Assembly: GCF_036199905.1 (NCBI RefSeq)
Contig: NZ_CP108109.1
Coordinates: forward strand, 1,550,001 to 1,614,000
Direction: 5' to 3'
Length of the DNA stretch: 64,000 bases
From: Streptomyces sp. NBC_00223
Lineage (GTDB): Bacteria; Actinomycetota; Actinomycetes; Streptomycetales; Streptomycetaceae
Shown here: piece after piece, positions 52,905 to 63,126 of the stretch
How positions within the stretch are numbered: position 1 is the stretch's first letter
How the letters are laid out: the number at the start of each line of letters is the position of its first letter
Notes under the pieces: model-generated
The model's input: the letters and a program-made list of their open reading frames with translations, nothing else
Databases searched by the model: none
Told to the model about the DNA's origin: nothing
Translations under genes and position numbers: made by a program

Positions 52905-53747
52905 TCAGCTCGGGCGGTCGGGATTGTCCGGGTGGTCCGGGGGCTCGGGGTGGTCGTCCCCCCGGTCCTCGGGCTCCGCCGGGGGCTTGTCGAGGGGCAC
53001 CGGCCCGGAGTCCGGGACGGGACCCGGCTGCGGCGGGCCCTGCGGCGCGGGCCAGGGGACGGGGGAACCGGTGGGGAGCCCGCCCAGCGGACCCGGCGGC
53101 GGAGGGGCGGGCGCGGGGTCGCGCGGCCCGAAGGCCGAGGTCAGAGCCAGATGCGTGAGCATCGCGGCGGCCGGCCAGGCCACCAGCGCGCTCTTGGCCC
53201 GCAGCGCCAGCGGTCCGTCGAAGGCGACATTGAGCTTGTGCTCCTTGATCAGCTGATCGGTGTGGGCGCCGCCCGCCTTCCTGATCAGCTCGGTGGCGTG
53301 CGCCACGATGTCCGTCGGCGGGCCGAGCCAGACGCCGAGCCGCCAGCCGATGACCGAGGCGAGCGCGCCTCCGGCGGCGAGGCCGAGCACGGTCCCCACG
53401 CCGCCCTTGCGGTAGCGCCAGAAGACGGCCGCCGCGGTGAGCACGCCCAGCACCACCGCGATCAGCACGAAGGTGCCGTCGCCGCCGATCGCCTCCTCGC
53501 CCTCGGTGTCCTTGAGGTAGACGGCCTGGCCGTCGGAGACCATCGGGATCCGCGGCGACAGCCACAGCCACACCAGGCCGAGCACCACGCCGGAGATCGC
53601 GACCAGCAGCGCGATCATCACTCCGCGGCCGATCTCGTCCAGCGCCGAGTCGTGCTCACCTCCGTCGTCCCCGCCGGGGCCCGACCCCCAGCCCGGGTAG
53701 GGCGGGTACTGCGGTGGCTGCTCTTGGGGAGTCAGAGGTGCGGTCAC
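52905..53747 (-). CDS. DUF2567-like membrane protein
   Basis: This 280-residue protein (GTG start) is found in actinobacteria; I place it with DUF2567-type membrane proteins. A Pro-rich head leads to three or four membrane segments (GVMIALLVAISGVVLGLVWLW, TFVLIAVVLGVLTAAAVFW, TVLGLAAGGALASVIGWRLGVWLG and a later ALVAWPAAAMLTHLAL). The last 75 residues are a Pro/Asp-rich tail. Function unknown. It is convergent with ybaK. Confidence 0.72.
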   Translation of the reverse strand: MTAPLTPQEQPPQYPPYPGWGSGPGGDDGGEHDSALDEIGRGVMIALLVAISGVVLGLVWLWLSPRIPMVSDGQAVYLKDTEGEEAIGGDGTFVLIAVVLGVLTAAAVFWRYRKGGVGTVLGLAAGGALASVIGWRLGVWLGPPTDIVAHATELIRKAGGAHTDQLIKEHKLNVAFDGPLALRAKSALVAWPAAAMLTHLALTSAFGPRDPAPAPPPPGPLGGLPTGSPVPWPAPQGPPQPGPVPDSGPVPLDKPPAEPEDRGDDHPEPPDHPDNPDRPS

Positions 53748-53781
53748 CCGCCCATCGTGCCAGGTCTGGCCGGGGGCCGCG

Positions 53782-54624
53782 TCACCGGCAGGCGGCCCTG
53801 CGGTAGGCCCAGGTGGCGACGGCGAGCGAGATCACACCGACCCCCGCGCACACCGACAGATCGCCGAGCACGGCGGCCCAGTCGGTGGACCCGTCGCCGC
53901 CGAGCGTACGGGCGAAAGCCTCCACGCCGTAGGTGGAGGGCAGCAGGTCACGGGCCCAGACGATGGGCGCGGGCATGTGCGAGGCCGGCAGCACACCGAG
54001 CAGCAGCGCGGCGGACATGCCGAGCTGGCCGAGCAGTGTGGCGATCTCCTGCCGGGGGGCGAGCAGCCCCAGGGCCGCGCCCAGCCCGGACAGCGCGGCA
54101 CCGGCCAGCGGGATCACCAGGAGCAGCACCCACAGGCTGGTCAGCGTGAGGTGGAAGAGCAGACAGCCGGTGATCGCCGTGACGAGGGTGCCGGGCACGG
54201 TGAAGGACGCGTAGGCCGCCGCCGCGCCGAGGACGACGGAGGCGGGCGGTACGGGGAGGGTGGCGTAGTGGTCGAGGCCGCCGGAGGCCCGCAGCCGGCC
54301 GAAGTACTGGGCGAGCAGGTTGAGCGCGACGAAGGCGACGACGAGGACGCTGGAGCCGGCGACGACGGACCGGGCCGCCTCGCCGTCGCCCGCGTCCACG
54401 ACACCGCGCATCATGATCATGATGCCGATGGACTGGAAGGTGGCGACGAACAGCAGGGGGACGCGGGCGACACGGGCCCGCGAGAGCTGGGCCCGGTAGA
54501 CGGCGACGAGCGAGGCCCACAGCTTCGCCTTGGGCGCCAGTACGGCGGCCCCTTCCCCGGTCCTGGCCTCGGCCTCCACCGCGCTCCTCACCCGCCGTGC
54601 CCCGGCCTCCGCGATCGCGGTCAC
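53782..54624 (-). CDS. ABC-2 type transporter permease
   Basis: This 280-residue membrane protein of the ABC-2 exporter type has about six membrane segments (SSVLVVAFVALNLLAQYFG, ASVVLGAAAAYASFTVPGTL, LWVLLLVIPLAGAALSGLGAAL, GVISLAVATWAYRRAA). It pairs with the ATPase encoded just upstream. The GTG at 54622-54624 is preferred because TACGGGGGGTGGAC precedes it. The frame also stays open to an ATG at 54765 inside the ATPase gene. The exported substrate is unknown. Confidence 0.88.
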   Translation of the reverse strand: MTAIAEAGARRVRSAVEAEARTGEGAAVLAPKAKLWASLVAVYRAQLSRARVARVPLLFVATFQSIGIMIMMRGVVDAGDGEAARSVVAGSSVLVVAFVALNLLAQYFGRLRASGGLDHYATLPVPPASVVLGAAAAYASFTVPGTLVTAITGCLLFHLTLTSLWVLLLVIPLAGAALSGLGAALGLLAPRQEIATLLGQLGMSAALLLGVLPASHMPAPIVWARDLLPSTYGVEAFARTLGGDGSTDWAAVLGDLSVCAGVGVISLAVATWAYRRAACR

Positions 54625-54739
54625 CGTCCACCCCCCGTACAGCCCGTCCCGGCCGGCCCGGCGGAGAGCGCGGCGGGACGGACGGGCGGGGTGGTCGTAC
54701 GGATGCCGACCGGTGGCAGGGGTGGGGGCAGGGGCGGGG

Positions 54740-55795
<1,056 letters not shown>

Positions 55796-55928
55796 GAGGA
55801 TCGAGGGTACGCGCCACGGGGGGTGTCCGGCACAACGGGGGCCGAGTTCAGCCTTCCGTCACCCCCGCAAGCCCGTCCGGGCGGGGTGGTGACGGTGGTC
55901 TCCGGATCGTCCGCGGACGAGGGCTAAT

Positions 55929-56055
55929 CGCGCAGTTCCTCCCCCAGGCTCCGCCCGGGGGTGCCCCCAGTGCCCCCTGGGGGTGTCGGGACGTCCGCCG
56001 GTGGAAAGGCCCCCGGGCAGCCCCATCAGGGGCGCGAGGAACTGCGCGACAAGCC
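55929..56055. repeat. Inverted pair of the GAACTGCGCG repeat
   Basis: CGCGCAGTTCC (55929-55939) and GGAACTGCGCG (56038-56048) face each other about 100 bp apart. Between them are C/G-rich hairpin arms (CCCCCAGGCTCCGCCCGGGG and TGCCCCCTGGGGG). The element fills the 336-bp gap between the NYN gene end and the ABC ATPase start; no gene is present there. Confidence 0.82.
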
Positions 56056-56131
56056 CCCCACCGGCCGGTGGCCCGGAAGCCACCTGTCGCCACCCCACCC
56101 GGACGGCCCCGAAAAAGCGCGCGCGCAAGAC

Positions 56132-57376
56132 CTACTCGTCCGGGCCGTCGCGGTCGGTGCGGCCGTCCACCTCGCGCCAGAACCCCGCCCGGATCGCGTA
56201 GCGATCATGCTCGTCGATCTGGTCGTCCTTGTGGGCGAGCAGCCCGAAGCGGGCGGCGTACCGCAGCAGCTCGCCGTCGACGCGGTGCGGGACCCGGGGG
56301 TAGTGCGCGGAGAGCTGCTGGAGCAGGCCGGGGTCGGTGACGCGGGCGATCCAGCGGCGGGCGAAGACCTGCCCGACCTCGTAAGGATCGCCGCTGACCG
56401 CGGTGATGTCGGCCTCGCGGTCGGCCCAGCGCTGCTCGGCGGTGGTGAGCTGGGCGAGGGTCGGCAGACCGCTGGTGTCGGGCAGGTCGGAGCCGGGTCC
56501 GCGGTCGGTCCAGCCCTTGTCGGAGGACCAGCGCAGGGTGGCGCTGGGCGCGGGCTGCGGGGGCGGCGGGGCGGCGTGGATCCGGCCGAGCCCGGCGAGG
56601 TCCTTGGGGGTGGGTACGCCCTTGCCGGGGGCGCTGACCGGAGTGGTGTCCGGCTCGGGCGCCGAACCGTTCTTCGCGGGATGCGGATGCGGCTGCGCGT
56701 GGGGGTGCGGTAGCTCGGTCTCCTGCGGGGGCGCCGCACCGGACTCGGGCAGCGGCGCCGACAGGATCGCGGCGATCTCGGGGCGGATGCCGGGCCGGGG
56801 GCCCGGCGGTGGACAGACCCCGGCGACATCGCGGGCCCGGATCGCCGCGGTGATCCACTCCCGGTCGAGCACCCGCCGCTCGTCGGCCTCGGCGACCAGG
56901 TCCTCGGACTGGTTGTAGTCGCCGTCGGCGGCCTGCACGGCCCACAGATGGACGGCGACGCCGTGTTCCTTGGCGGACATCATGCCGGGCAGCAGATCGC
57001 CGTCGCCGGTGACCAGGACGACATCGGAGCAGGCCCGGTTGCGGGCCAGCTCCGACAGCTCGGCGTGCATGGCCGCGTCGACGCCCTTCTGCGCCCAGCG
57101 GCCGTCCGTACGGGTGAGGGCGCCGAGCCGGACCGTCACTCTGGGCATCACCCGCAGTCTGCGGTGCTCGGGTTGCGGAACCCGGTCGGGTGCGCCGTCG
57201 AACCAGTAGATCCGCAGCAGCGGCTGACCGGTCTCCAGTTCGGCACGTTCGCGCAGGCCGGCGACGACGGCGGCGTGATCCACGACGATCCGGGACCGCG
57301 ACGGCTCACCGGCCAGCAGGCTCGCCGCTGCGCCCAGCAGATACCCGGCGTCCACCAGGACGACGCAGCGGTCCAT
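56132..57376 (-). CDS. NYN-domain protein (PIN-like nuclease fold)
   Basis: This 414-residue protein has an N-terminal NYN domain: VVLVDAGYLLG with the first catalytic Asp (Asp9), KGVDAAMHAEL and VVLVTGDGDLLPGM supply the acidic cluster. NYN domains are PIN-like and often cleave RNA. Residues about 200-290 are a Pro/His-rich linker (PHPHAQPHPHP). The last 130 residues (RWADREADITAV, RYAARFGLLAHKDDQIDEHDRYAIRAGFW) form a second helical domain seen in actinobacterial NYN proteins. The RNA target, if any, is unknown. Confidence 0.88.
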   Translation of the reverse strand: MDRCVVLVDAGYLLGAAASLLAGEPSRSRIVVDHAAVVAGLRERAELETGQPLLRIYWFDGAPDRVPQPEHRRLRVMPRVTVRLGALTRTDGRWAQKGVDAAMHAELSELARNRACSDVVLVTGDGDLLPGMMSAKEHGVAVHLWAVQAADGDYNQSEDLVAEADERRVLDREWITAAIRARDVAGVCPPPGPRPGIRPEIAAILSAPLPESGAAPPQETELPHPHAQPHPHPAKNGSAPEPDTTPVSAPGKGVPTPKDLAGLGRIHAAPPPPQPAPSATLRWSSDKGWTDRGPGSDLPDTSGLPTLAQLTTAEQRWADREADITAVSGDPYEVGQVFARRWIARVTDPGLLQQLSAHYPRVPHRVDGELLRYAARFGLLAHKDDQIDEHDRYAIRAGFWREVDGRTDRDGPDE

Positions 57377-57621
57377 GTTGCACCTCTTCCGGTCGCCCCC
57401 CGGCGCTGACTACCCAAGGTTTCCCCCGAGTCTGCCCGAATGCTCGGGGGTTATGACCTCGAACACGATCTTCGGCGTGGCGGTGAACGGTTTTTTCCGG
57501 ATCATCACCGTCAACTGCCCGAAATGCGCGCTTTGTACTCCCATGCAAATCTGATGGCGTCCCCAGGGGCCGTAACCCCCACTCCCCCGGGGCTGTATCC
57601 CCTCATCAGGAAGGCACGATC

Positions 57622-57795
57622 GTGGCCAAGAACAAGAACCAGAACCGTCAGCGCGGACACGAACAGGACCGGCAGCGCGAGTCGTCGTCCGGTGAGTCCC
57701 AGGACCAGGCGAAGAGCTCGATACCCGAAGAGCATGTGATGCCGGCCGCGACCACGGTCCCGCGCAAGCAGCAGAAGAAGTTCGGCCACAACTGA
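57622..57795 (+). CDS. Small hydrophilic protein, 57 residues
   Basis: This short ORF starts at a GTG seven bases after AGGAAGG. The product is rich in Gln, Asn, Lys, Arg and Ser (MAKNKNQNRQRGHEQDRQRE...) and ends PRKQQKKFGHN. No hydrophobic segment or cysteine is present, so it is probably disordered and soluble. Good ribosome site and codon bias support a real gene; similar small proteins occur in Streptomyces. Function unknown. Confidence 0.7.
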   Translation: MAKNKNQNRQRGHEQDRQRESSSGESQDQAKSSIPEEHVMPAATTVPRKQQKKFGHN

Positions 57796-57976
57796 TCGCG
57801 CTCCACCCCCACTTCCACAGCGGCGGGGGCGTCCCCTCCGGGGGGCGCCCCCGCCGTCGTCGCCCGGCGCGTCCGCGGCGCCGCCGAAGGCCGGTCGCCG
57901 AGGCGGATTCCGGGCCCGTATCCGTTACCCGGCCTTTAGGCCACACCTACACCCCCGCGTGGCACACTCTGTGGCC

Positions 57977-58657
57977 ATGGAGGAGATACGACCGCGGCTG
58001 AGGGCAGCACGTGCCGCCCTGTTCGCCGCGCTGTGCGTCACACTCTCCTCCACCTCGCATGTGCTGATGGCCCGCACCCCGCTGCCGCTGACCGCGGTGG
58101 CCGGCGCCTTCGCCGCCGCCTTCGCGCTCGCGTACGTGGTCCTCGGCCGCCGCGAGCGCGGCTTCTGGCCGATCGCCGCGCTGATGGTGCCGCTGGAACT
58201 GGCCGTCGACACCCTGTTCACCTCCGGCCAGCAGGCCTGTTACGGGCCCTCCGGCGGTCCGGTGACCGGCTCGTGGCGGTCCTTCCACGAGGCCGTGTTC
58301 TGCAACGGCGGTGACGTGGGCGGTCAGCTCTCGGCGGTGCCCGGCGCCTCGCTGGCCCCCGAGATGCCGTCCTCCGCGGCGCCCTGGCTGCTGCTCGGTG
58401 TGCATGTCGCCGTCGGTCTGCTCGCCTCCTGGTGGCTGCGCCGCGGTGAGGCCGCGCTGCACCGGGTGCTGCGCGCGGTGGGCGCCGCCGCCTTCCGTCC
58501 GCTGCTCTTCGCCGTCGCCGCCCGTACCGTACGGGCCGCCGCGCCGCGCCGGGTCCGCCCGGCCACCGCCCGTACCGCCGCCGGAGCGCTCTCCGCCCGG
58601 CCGCTGCTGCACGCCGTCGTACGCCGTGGGCCGCCTTTCGTCCCGGTCGCCGTCTGA
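57977..58657 (+). CDS. Hypothetical membrane protein
   Basis: This 226-residue protein has four predicted membrane segments (ALFAALCVTLSSTSHVLMA, LTAVAGAFAAAFALAYVVLG, WPIAALMVPLELAVDTLFT, WLLLGVHVAVGLLASWWL) and an extracytoplasmic loop with two cysteines (QQACYGPSGG...VFCNGGDVGG). A basic cytoplasmic tail rich in Ala/Arg ends the protein. I do not recognise the family with certainty. It precedes the DsbA-like gene by 57 bp in the same direction and may be co-transcribed; the paired cysteines would suit a redox partner, which is only a guess. Confidence 0.75.
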   Translation: MEEIRPRLRAARAALFAALCVTLSSTSHVLMARTPLPLTAVAGAFAAAFALAYVVLGRRERGFWPIAALMVPLELAVDTLFTSGQQACYGPSGGPVTGSWRSFHEAVFCNGGDVGGQLSAVPGASLAPEMPSSAAPWLLLGVHVAVGLLASWWLRRGEAALHRVLRAVGAAAFRPLLFAVAARTVRAAAPRRVRPATARTAAGALSARPLLHAVVRRGPPFVPVAV

Positions 58658-58714
58658 CCGCCACGAACGGTTCCCTCCCCCCACTCAACACGCGTACGCA
58701 TGCGGAGATCACCC

Positions 58715-59518
58715 ATGAGCAGCAGGAACAGCAAGGCCAGCAAGGAAGCCGCCCGCGAGCGGCTGCGCGCGCAGCGCGAGAAGGATGCCAAGCGCGCCAA
58801 GATCCGCCGCCAGCTCTTCGTCGGCGGCGGCATCGTGGTCGTCCTGGCGGTCGCCGCCGGTGTGGCCGTGGCCGTCAACCAGATGAACAAGCCCGGCTAC
58901 TGGGAGGCCGCCGCCAACAAGCCGCTGGTCAAGCCGGCCCACTCCAGCGGCAAGAACGGCAGCTCGATCGTCGTCGGCGACCCGAGCAACAAGCATGTGC
59001 TGAAGGTCTACGAGGACCTGCGCTGCCCGGTCTGCGCGGCCTTCGAGCAGGGTTCGGGCGACGAGGTCCAGGACCTCGCCGGCAAGGGCAAGTACCAGAT
59101 CTCGTACACCATGGGCACCTTCCTCGACGGCCCCAAGTCCGAGCGCGGGACCGGCTCGAAGAACGCGCTGAGCGCTCTGGGCGCGGCGCTCAATGTGAGC
59201 ACCGACGCGTTCGTCCAGTACCACAAGGTGCTCTACTCCAAGGACGTGCACCCGGACGAGAACAGCGATGTCTTCGGCAAGGACGCCAACCTGATCAAGT
59301 ACGCCCAGCAGGTGCCCGCGCTCAAGAACAACAAGGCGTTCCAGAAGGCGGTCGAGGACGGCACCTACGACAAGTGGGCGCTGACCATGTCCAAGCAGTT
59401 CGACACCGACGGCATCGGCTCGACGCCGACGGTCAAGCTCGACGGCCAGGACGTGAAGAACGTTCAGGCCATGGCGGGCGGCCAGTTCACCAGCACGATC
59501 ATGGACATGCTGAAGTAG
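58715..59518 (+). CDS. Membrane-anchored DsbA/thioredoxin-fold protein 2
   Basis: This 267-residue paralogue of the protein at 29862 has the same layout: charged head, one membrane segment at about 34-55, and an extracytoplasmic thioredoxin domain with Cys104-Pro-Val-Cys107 in VYEDLRCPVCAAFEQG. The C-terminal segment GSTPTVKLDG supplies the cis-proline of the fold. It should act on disulfides of exported proteins. The ATG at 58715 has GGAGATC upstream. A strong hairpin follows. Confidence 0.92.
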   Translation: MSSRNSKASKEAARERLRAQREKDAKRAKIRRQLFVGGGIVVVLAVAAGVAVAVNQMNKPGYWEAAANKPLVKPAHSSGKNGSSIVVGDPSNKHVLKVYEDLRCPVCAAFEQGSGDEVQDLAGKGKYQISYTMGTFLDGPKSERGTGSKNALSALGAALNVSTDAFVQYHKVLYSKDVHPDENSDVFGKDANLIKYAQQVPALKNNKAFQKAVEDGTYDKWALTMSKQFDTDGIGSTPTVKLDGQDVKNVQAMAGGQFTSTIMDMLK

Positions 59519-59546
59519 CGGCGGTCCGGCCGCCGCGCGGCCGTGC

Positions 59547-59584
59547 GGGACGGCCCCGGACCGGGTGGGTTCCGGGGCCGTCCC
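59547..59584. terminator. 14-bp hairpin between convergent genes
   Basis: GGGACGGCCCCGGA (59547-59560) pairs perfectly with TCCGGGGCCGTCCC (59571-59584) around a ten-base loop. It lies between the ends of the DsbA-like gene and the convergent hydrolase. Confidence 0.85.
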
Positions 59585-59612
59585 TTCGCTGTGCGCCCGC
59601 TCGGTCGTGTGA

Positions 59613-60185
59613 TCAGTCGCACAGCTCGGCGAGGAAGTCCAGCGCCACCGCCCAGGTACGCTCGGCTGCTTCGGCGTCGTAGTCGGGCAGGTCGGGGTCG
59701 GTGTAGAGGTGGCCCGCGCCGCGGTAGCGGTGCACCTCGACATCGGCGCCGGCCTTGCGCATCCGCAGGTACCACGCGTTCAGCCAGTCGTCCGGCTCGA
59801 ACGGGTCGGGCTCGGCCACGTGCAGTTGGACCGGGATGCCGGTGGCCGCGTCGTCGGCGATGTCCGACGTACCGTGCAGGAGCAGCAGTCCGCGGGCCCG
59901 CTCGTCGCCGAGGGCGAGGTTCTGCGCGAGGGAGCCGCCCAGCGAGAAGCCCGCGTAGACCAGGCCCTGTTCGGAGTACGGAGCCGCGGCGGCGACCGCG
60001 CGGCGCAGCAACTCCTCCCGGCCGATCGAGTCCTTGATCCGCATGCCCTCCTCGACGTCCTCCGCGGTCCGGCCGTCGTACAGGTCGGGCACCCGCACCT
60101 CGTGACCGGCGGACCGCAGCCGGTCGGCGGCGGTGTGGACGGCGGGACGCAGCCCGTAGGCGGAGTGCAGAAGGAGGATCGTCAC
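59613..60185 (-). CDS. Dienelactone-hydrolase family alpha/beta hydrolase
   Basis: This 190-residue protein starts at GTG 60183-60185 with GAAGG eight bases upstream. It has the dienelactone hydrolase plan: VTILLLHSAYGLRPAVHTAAD, nucleophile elbow YAGFSLGGSLAQ with Ser81 where classical enzymes have Cys, and His in GAGHLYTDPDLPDYD. The Ser version suggests an esterase or thioesterase rather than true dienelactone hydrolase. The substrate is unknown. Confidence 0.88.
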   Translation of the reverse strand: MTILLLHSAYGLRPAVHTAADRLRSAGHEVRVPDLYDGRTAEDVEEGMRIKDSIGREELLRRAVAAAAPYSEQGLVYAGFSLGGSLAQNLALGDERARGLLLLHGTSDIADDAATGIPVQLHVAEPDPFEPDDWLNAWYLRMRKAGADVEVHRYRGAGHLYTDPDLPDYDAEAAERTWAVALDFLAELCD

Positions 60186-60296
60186 AGTGCAGCCTTCGTT
60201 CGCGTGGGTCCGGGTACGCGACCATGGTGCCATTTGCCTCTGACCCCGGAAGCGCCGTACAAGTGTGCTGGTATGCCAGGAAAGGAGCAGGTGACC

Positions 60297-61403
60297 ATGG
60301 AGGACGCCCTACGGCCGGTGGTCGTGGTCGGCGTGGCCGTCGGGCTGTCGCTGATCGCGGGCTGGGCCGTCGACCGTTCCCTGCGCCGGGTCGACGCCCG
60401 GCACCCGGAGACGCCGCTGTGGCATCTGCTGCGGCGGTGCGGCGTCCCGTTGCAGGTCGTGCTCTGCACCTCGATCCTGCGCGGCGGTTACCGGAGCGCG
60501 GACCTCTCCGACGGCGACACCGCGGCCATCGGCCGGCTGCTCGTCCTGGTGATGATCGCCGCGTCGGCCTGGCTGGTGGTACGCGTCGCCGCCGCCGTCA
60601 TCGACTCCTCGTACGCGCGGTACTCGGCGGTCTCGCACGACGTGCCGAAGATCCGCCGGCTGCGGACCCAGCTCACCTTGATCCAGCGGGTGCTCACCGC
60701 GATCATCGGTGTGATCGCGGTCGCGTCGATGCTGTTCACCTTCCCGGAGATGCGGACCGTCGGGGCCTCGATGCTGGCCTCCGCGGGCATCATCGGCATC
60801 GTCGCGGGCGTGGCCGCCCAGTCCACGCTGGGCAATCTCTTCGCCGGGCTCCAGATCGCCTTCGGCGACATGGTCAGGATCGGCGACACCGTGGTGGTGG
60901 ACGGCGAGTGGGGCGAGGTCGAGGAGATCACCCTCACCTTCCTGAGCGTCCGCACCTGGGACGAGCGGCGGATCACCATGCCCGTGTCGTACTTCACCAG
61001 CAAGCCGTTCGAGAACTGGTCGCGCGGCGACCCGCGGATGACCGGCACGGTCTATCTGCACCTGGACCACTCCGCGCCGGTCGACCAGATGCGCAAGCGG
61101 CTGCTGGAGATACTGGAGCAGACCCCGCAGTGGGACCGCAGGGCCTGGGGCCTGGTGGTCATCGACAGCACGCCCACCACTCTCCAGGTGCGGGCGCTGG
61201 CGACGGCCAAGGACGCGGGCGACATCTTCAATCTGCGCTGCATCGTGCGTGAGCAGCTGGTCGACTGGCTGCGCTGCGAGCACCCGTACGCGCTCCCCCG
61301 GATCAGCACGGCGCCCGCGCCCGGGCAGGAGGCGGCCGGGGAGCGAACGGCCACGCCCGCGCCCGACCCCAGCCATCTCGGGCCGGGGCCTGGACCGCAG
61401 TAG
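60297..61403 (+). CDS. Mechanosensitive ion channel (MscS family)
   Basis: This 368-residue membrane protein has the MscS core: MLASAGIIGIVAGVAAQSTLGNLFAGLQIAFGDMVRIGDTVVVDGEWGEVEEITL is the pore-lining helix followed by the beta-domain, preceded by three membrane segments. It should open under membrane tension to release solutes. The ATG at 60297 is nine bases after AAGGAG; in-frame GTG 60291 and ATG 60273 are alternatives. The last 35 residues are a Pro/Ala/Gly tail. Confidence 0.92.
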   Translation: MEDALRPVVVVGVAVGLSLIAGWAVDRSLRRVDARHPETPLWHLLRRCGVPLQVVLCTSILRGGYRSADLSDGDTAAIGRLLVLVMIAASAWLVVRVAAAVIDSSYARYSAVSHDVPKIRRLRTQLTLIQRVLTAIIGVIAVASMLFTFPEMRTVGASMLASAGIIGIVAGVAAQSTLGNLFAGLQIAFGDMVRIGDTVVVDGEWGEVEEITLTFLSVRTWDERRITMPVSYFTSKPFENWSRGDPRMTGTVYLHLDHSAPVDQMRKRLLEILEQTPQWDRRAWGLVVIDSTPTTLQVRALATAKDAGDIFNLRCIVREQLVDWLRCEHPYALPRISTAPAPGQEAAGERTATPAPDPSHLGPGPGPQ

Positions 61404-61495
61404 GCGGGCGGCGCGGTCGCGCGACGCGGCAACAGGCCGTGGACGCGGACCCGGTGACGCAACTCACACCGCATGCGCCGCACGGAACACGCCGC

Positions 61496-63088
61496 TCACA
61501 CCCCGCGCATCGAGCGCAGGTCGAGCGAGCGCAGCACTCTGTCGACGATCTCCGGGTCGGCCCCGGGCTCGCTGCGCGCGGCGAGCACTTCGTGCCGGGC
61601 CGCGGACAGCATGTCGTCCTGGATCCGGCGCAGCGCCTTGAGCCGCTCGGCCCGCCGGAAGTGGCTCTCCCGGCGCTCGTCGTCCACGATGTCGGGCGAG
61701 ATGCGGACACCGACGTCGAACGCCCGGTGGTGCAGCATCTCGGCGAGCTCCTCGTCCAGCGTTTCGGCCTGCTCGATCTCCCGCAGCCGGACCCTGGCGG
61801 CGGTCATCGCCCGTACCGCGAGCTTGCGTTCCAGCGCGTGCTCGGCCTCGATGTCACCGCGGACGCCGAGCCGCCGGACCAGCCAGGGCAGGGTGAGCCC
61901 CTGCACGACGAGGGTGGCGAGCACCACCGCGAAGGCGATGAAGAGCAGTTCGGCGCGGGCCGGGAAGGGCCCGCCGTCGTCCGTGGCGACCGGAATGGCC
62001 AGGGCCAGCGCCACCGACGCCACCCCGCGCATCCCCGACCACCACATGATGACGGTCTCCCGCCAGGTCATCGGGATGTCCTCGTCCACGTCCCGCAGCT
62101 TGTGCAGCCTCTTGGCCACCCAGGCCGCCGGCAGCAGATACAGCAGCCGTACGCCGACCACGACCGCGATCACCAGGCCGGCGTGACGCAGCATCGGGTC
62201 CCAGTTGCCCCGGCCGACGCTGAACACATGGTGCAGCTCAAGACCGATGAGACCGAAGGCGATCCCGGTGATGAGGGTGTCGACGATCTCCCAGAAGGTG
62301 TTGCCCGCCAGCCGGGCCTTCACGTCGTCCGCCTCGAAGGCGTACTCGGCCAGGAAGAGCGCGCAGGTGAGCACCGCCAGGACGCCGGACCCGTGGAACT
62401 GCTCGGCCAGCGCGTAGGCGGCGAAGGGCACCAGGAGCGACAGACCGATCTGCAAGGTGGCGTCGCCGACCACGCCCATCAGCTTGTTGGCGCCCCAGCC
62501 GAGTACCAGGCCGACCACGACCGCCACCACCGCGGACTCGACCAGCTCGAACGCCGCGTGCGCCACCGAGAACTCGCCGGACAGCGCCGCCGTGACCGCC
62601 ACGTGGTAGAGCACGATGGCGGTGACGTCGTTGAACAGCCCCTCGCCCTCCAGGATGGAGATCATCCGGCGGGGCAGGCCGAGGCTGCCGGCCACCGCGG
62701 TCGCGGCCACCGGGTCGGGCGGCGCGACCAGCGCGCCCAGCGCGCAGGCGGCGGCCACGGTGATGCCGGGCACCACCGCGTTGACCACCAGGGCCACCGC
62801 GGCGGTCGTGACGAAGACCAGCGCGACCGCGAGCAGGAAGATCGCCCGCCGGTTCGCCGCGAACTGCCGCCAGGAGGTGCGCTGCGCGGCCGCGTACAGC
62901 AGCGGCGGCAGCACCAGCGGCAGGATCAGATCGGGGTCGATCCGGACGTTGGGCACCTGCGGGATCAGCGCGAGCACGCCCCCGAAAATGGTCATCAGCA
63001 CCGGCGGCGGCAGCTTTACCCGGTCGCCGAGCGGCACCATGATGATGGCGGCGAGCATGAGCGTGAAGAAGAGGGCCAACTGATCCAC
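61496..63088 (-). CDS. Na+/H+ antiporter (CPA1 family)
   Basis: This 530-residue protein has about 12 membrane segments in the first 400 residues and a cytoplasmic helical tail. CPA1 landmarks are LPPLLYAAAQRTSW, ALVAPPDPVAATAVAGSLGLP (with the ion-binding Asp in PPDP) and LEGEGLFNDVTAIVLY (with the second Asp). It exchanges sodium or potassium for protons. It starts at a GTG. Confidence 0.93.
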   Translation of the reverse strand: MDQLALFFTLMLAAIIMVPLGDRVKLPPPVLMTIFGGVLALIPQVPNVRIDPDLILPLVLPPLLYAAAQRTSWRQFAANRRAIFLLAVALVFVTTAAVALVVNAVVPGITVAAACALGALVAPPDPVAATAVAGSLGLPRRMISILEGEGLFNDVTAIVLYHVAVTAALSGEFSVAHAAFELVESAVVAVVVGLVLGWGANKLMGVVGDATLQIGLSLLVPFAAYALAEQFHGSGVLAVLTCALFLAEYAFEADDVKARLAGNTFWEIVDTLITGIAFGLIGLELHHVFSVGRGNWDPMLRHAGLVIAVVVGVRLLYLLPAAWVAKRLHKLRDVDEDIPMTWRETVIMWWSGMRGVASVALALAIPVATDDGGPFPARAELLFIAFAVVLATLVVQGLTLPWLVRRLGVRGDIEAEHALERKLAVRAMTAARVRLREIEQAETLDEELAEMLHHRAFDVGVRISPDIVDDERRESHFRRAERLKALRRIQDDMLSAARHEVLAARSEPGADPEIVDRVLRSLDLRSMRGV

Positions 63089-63126
63089 GGCGCAAGGGTG
63101 TCACGCCCTTGTGAACAGCAGGCTTC

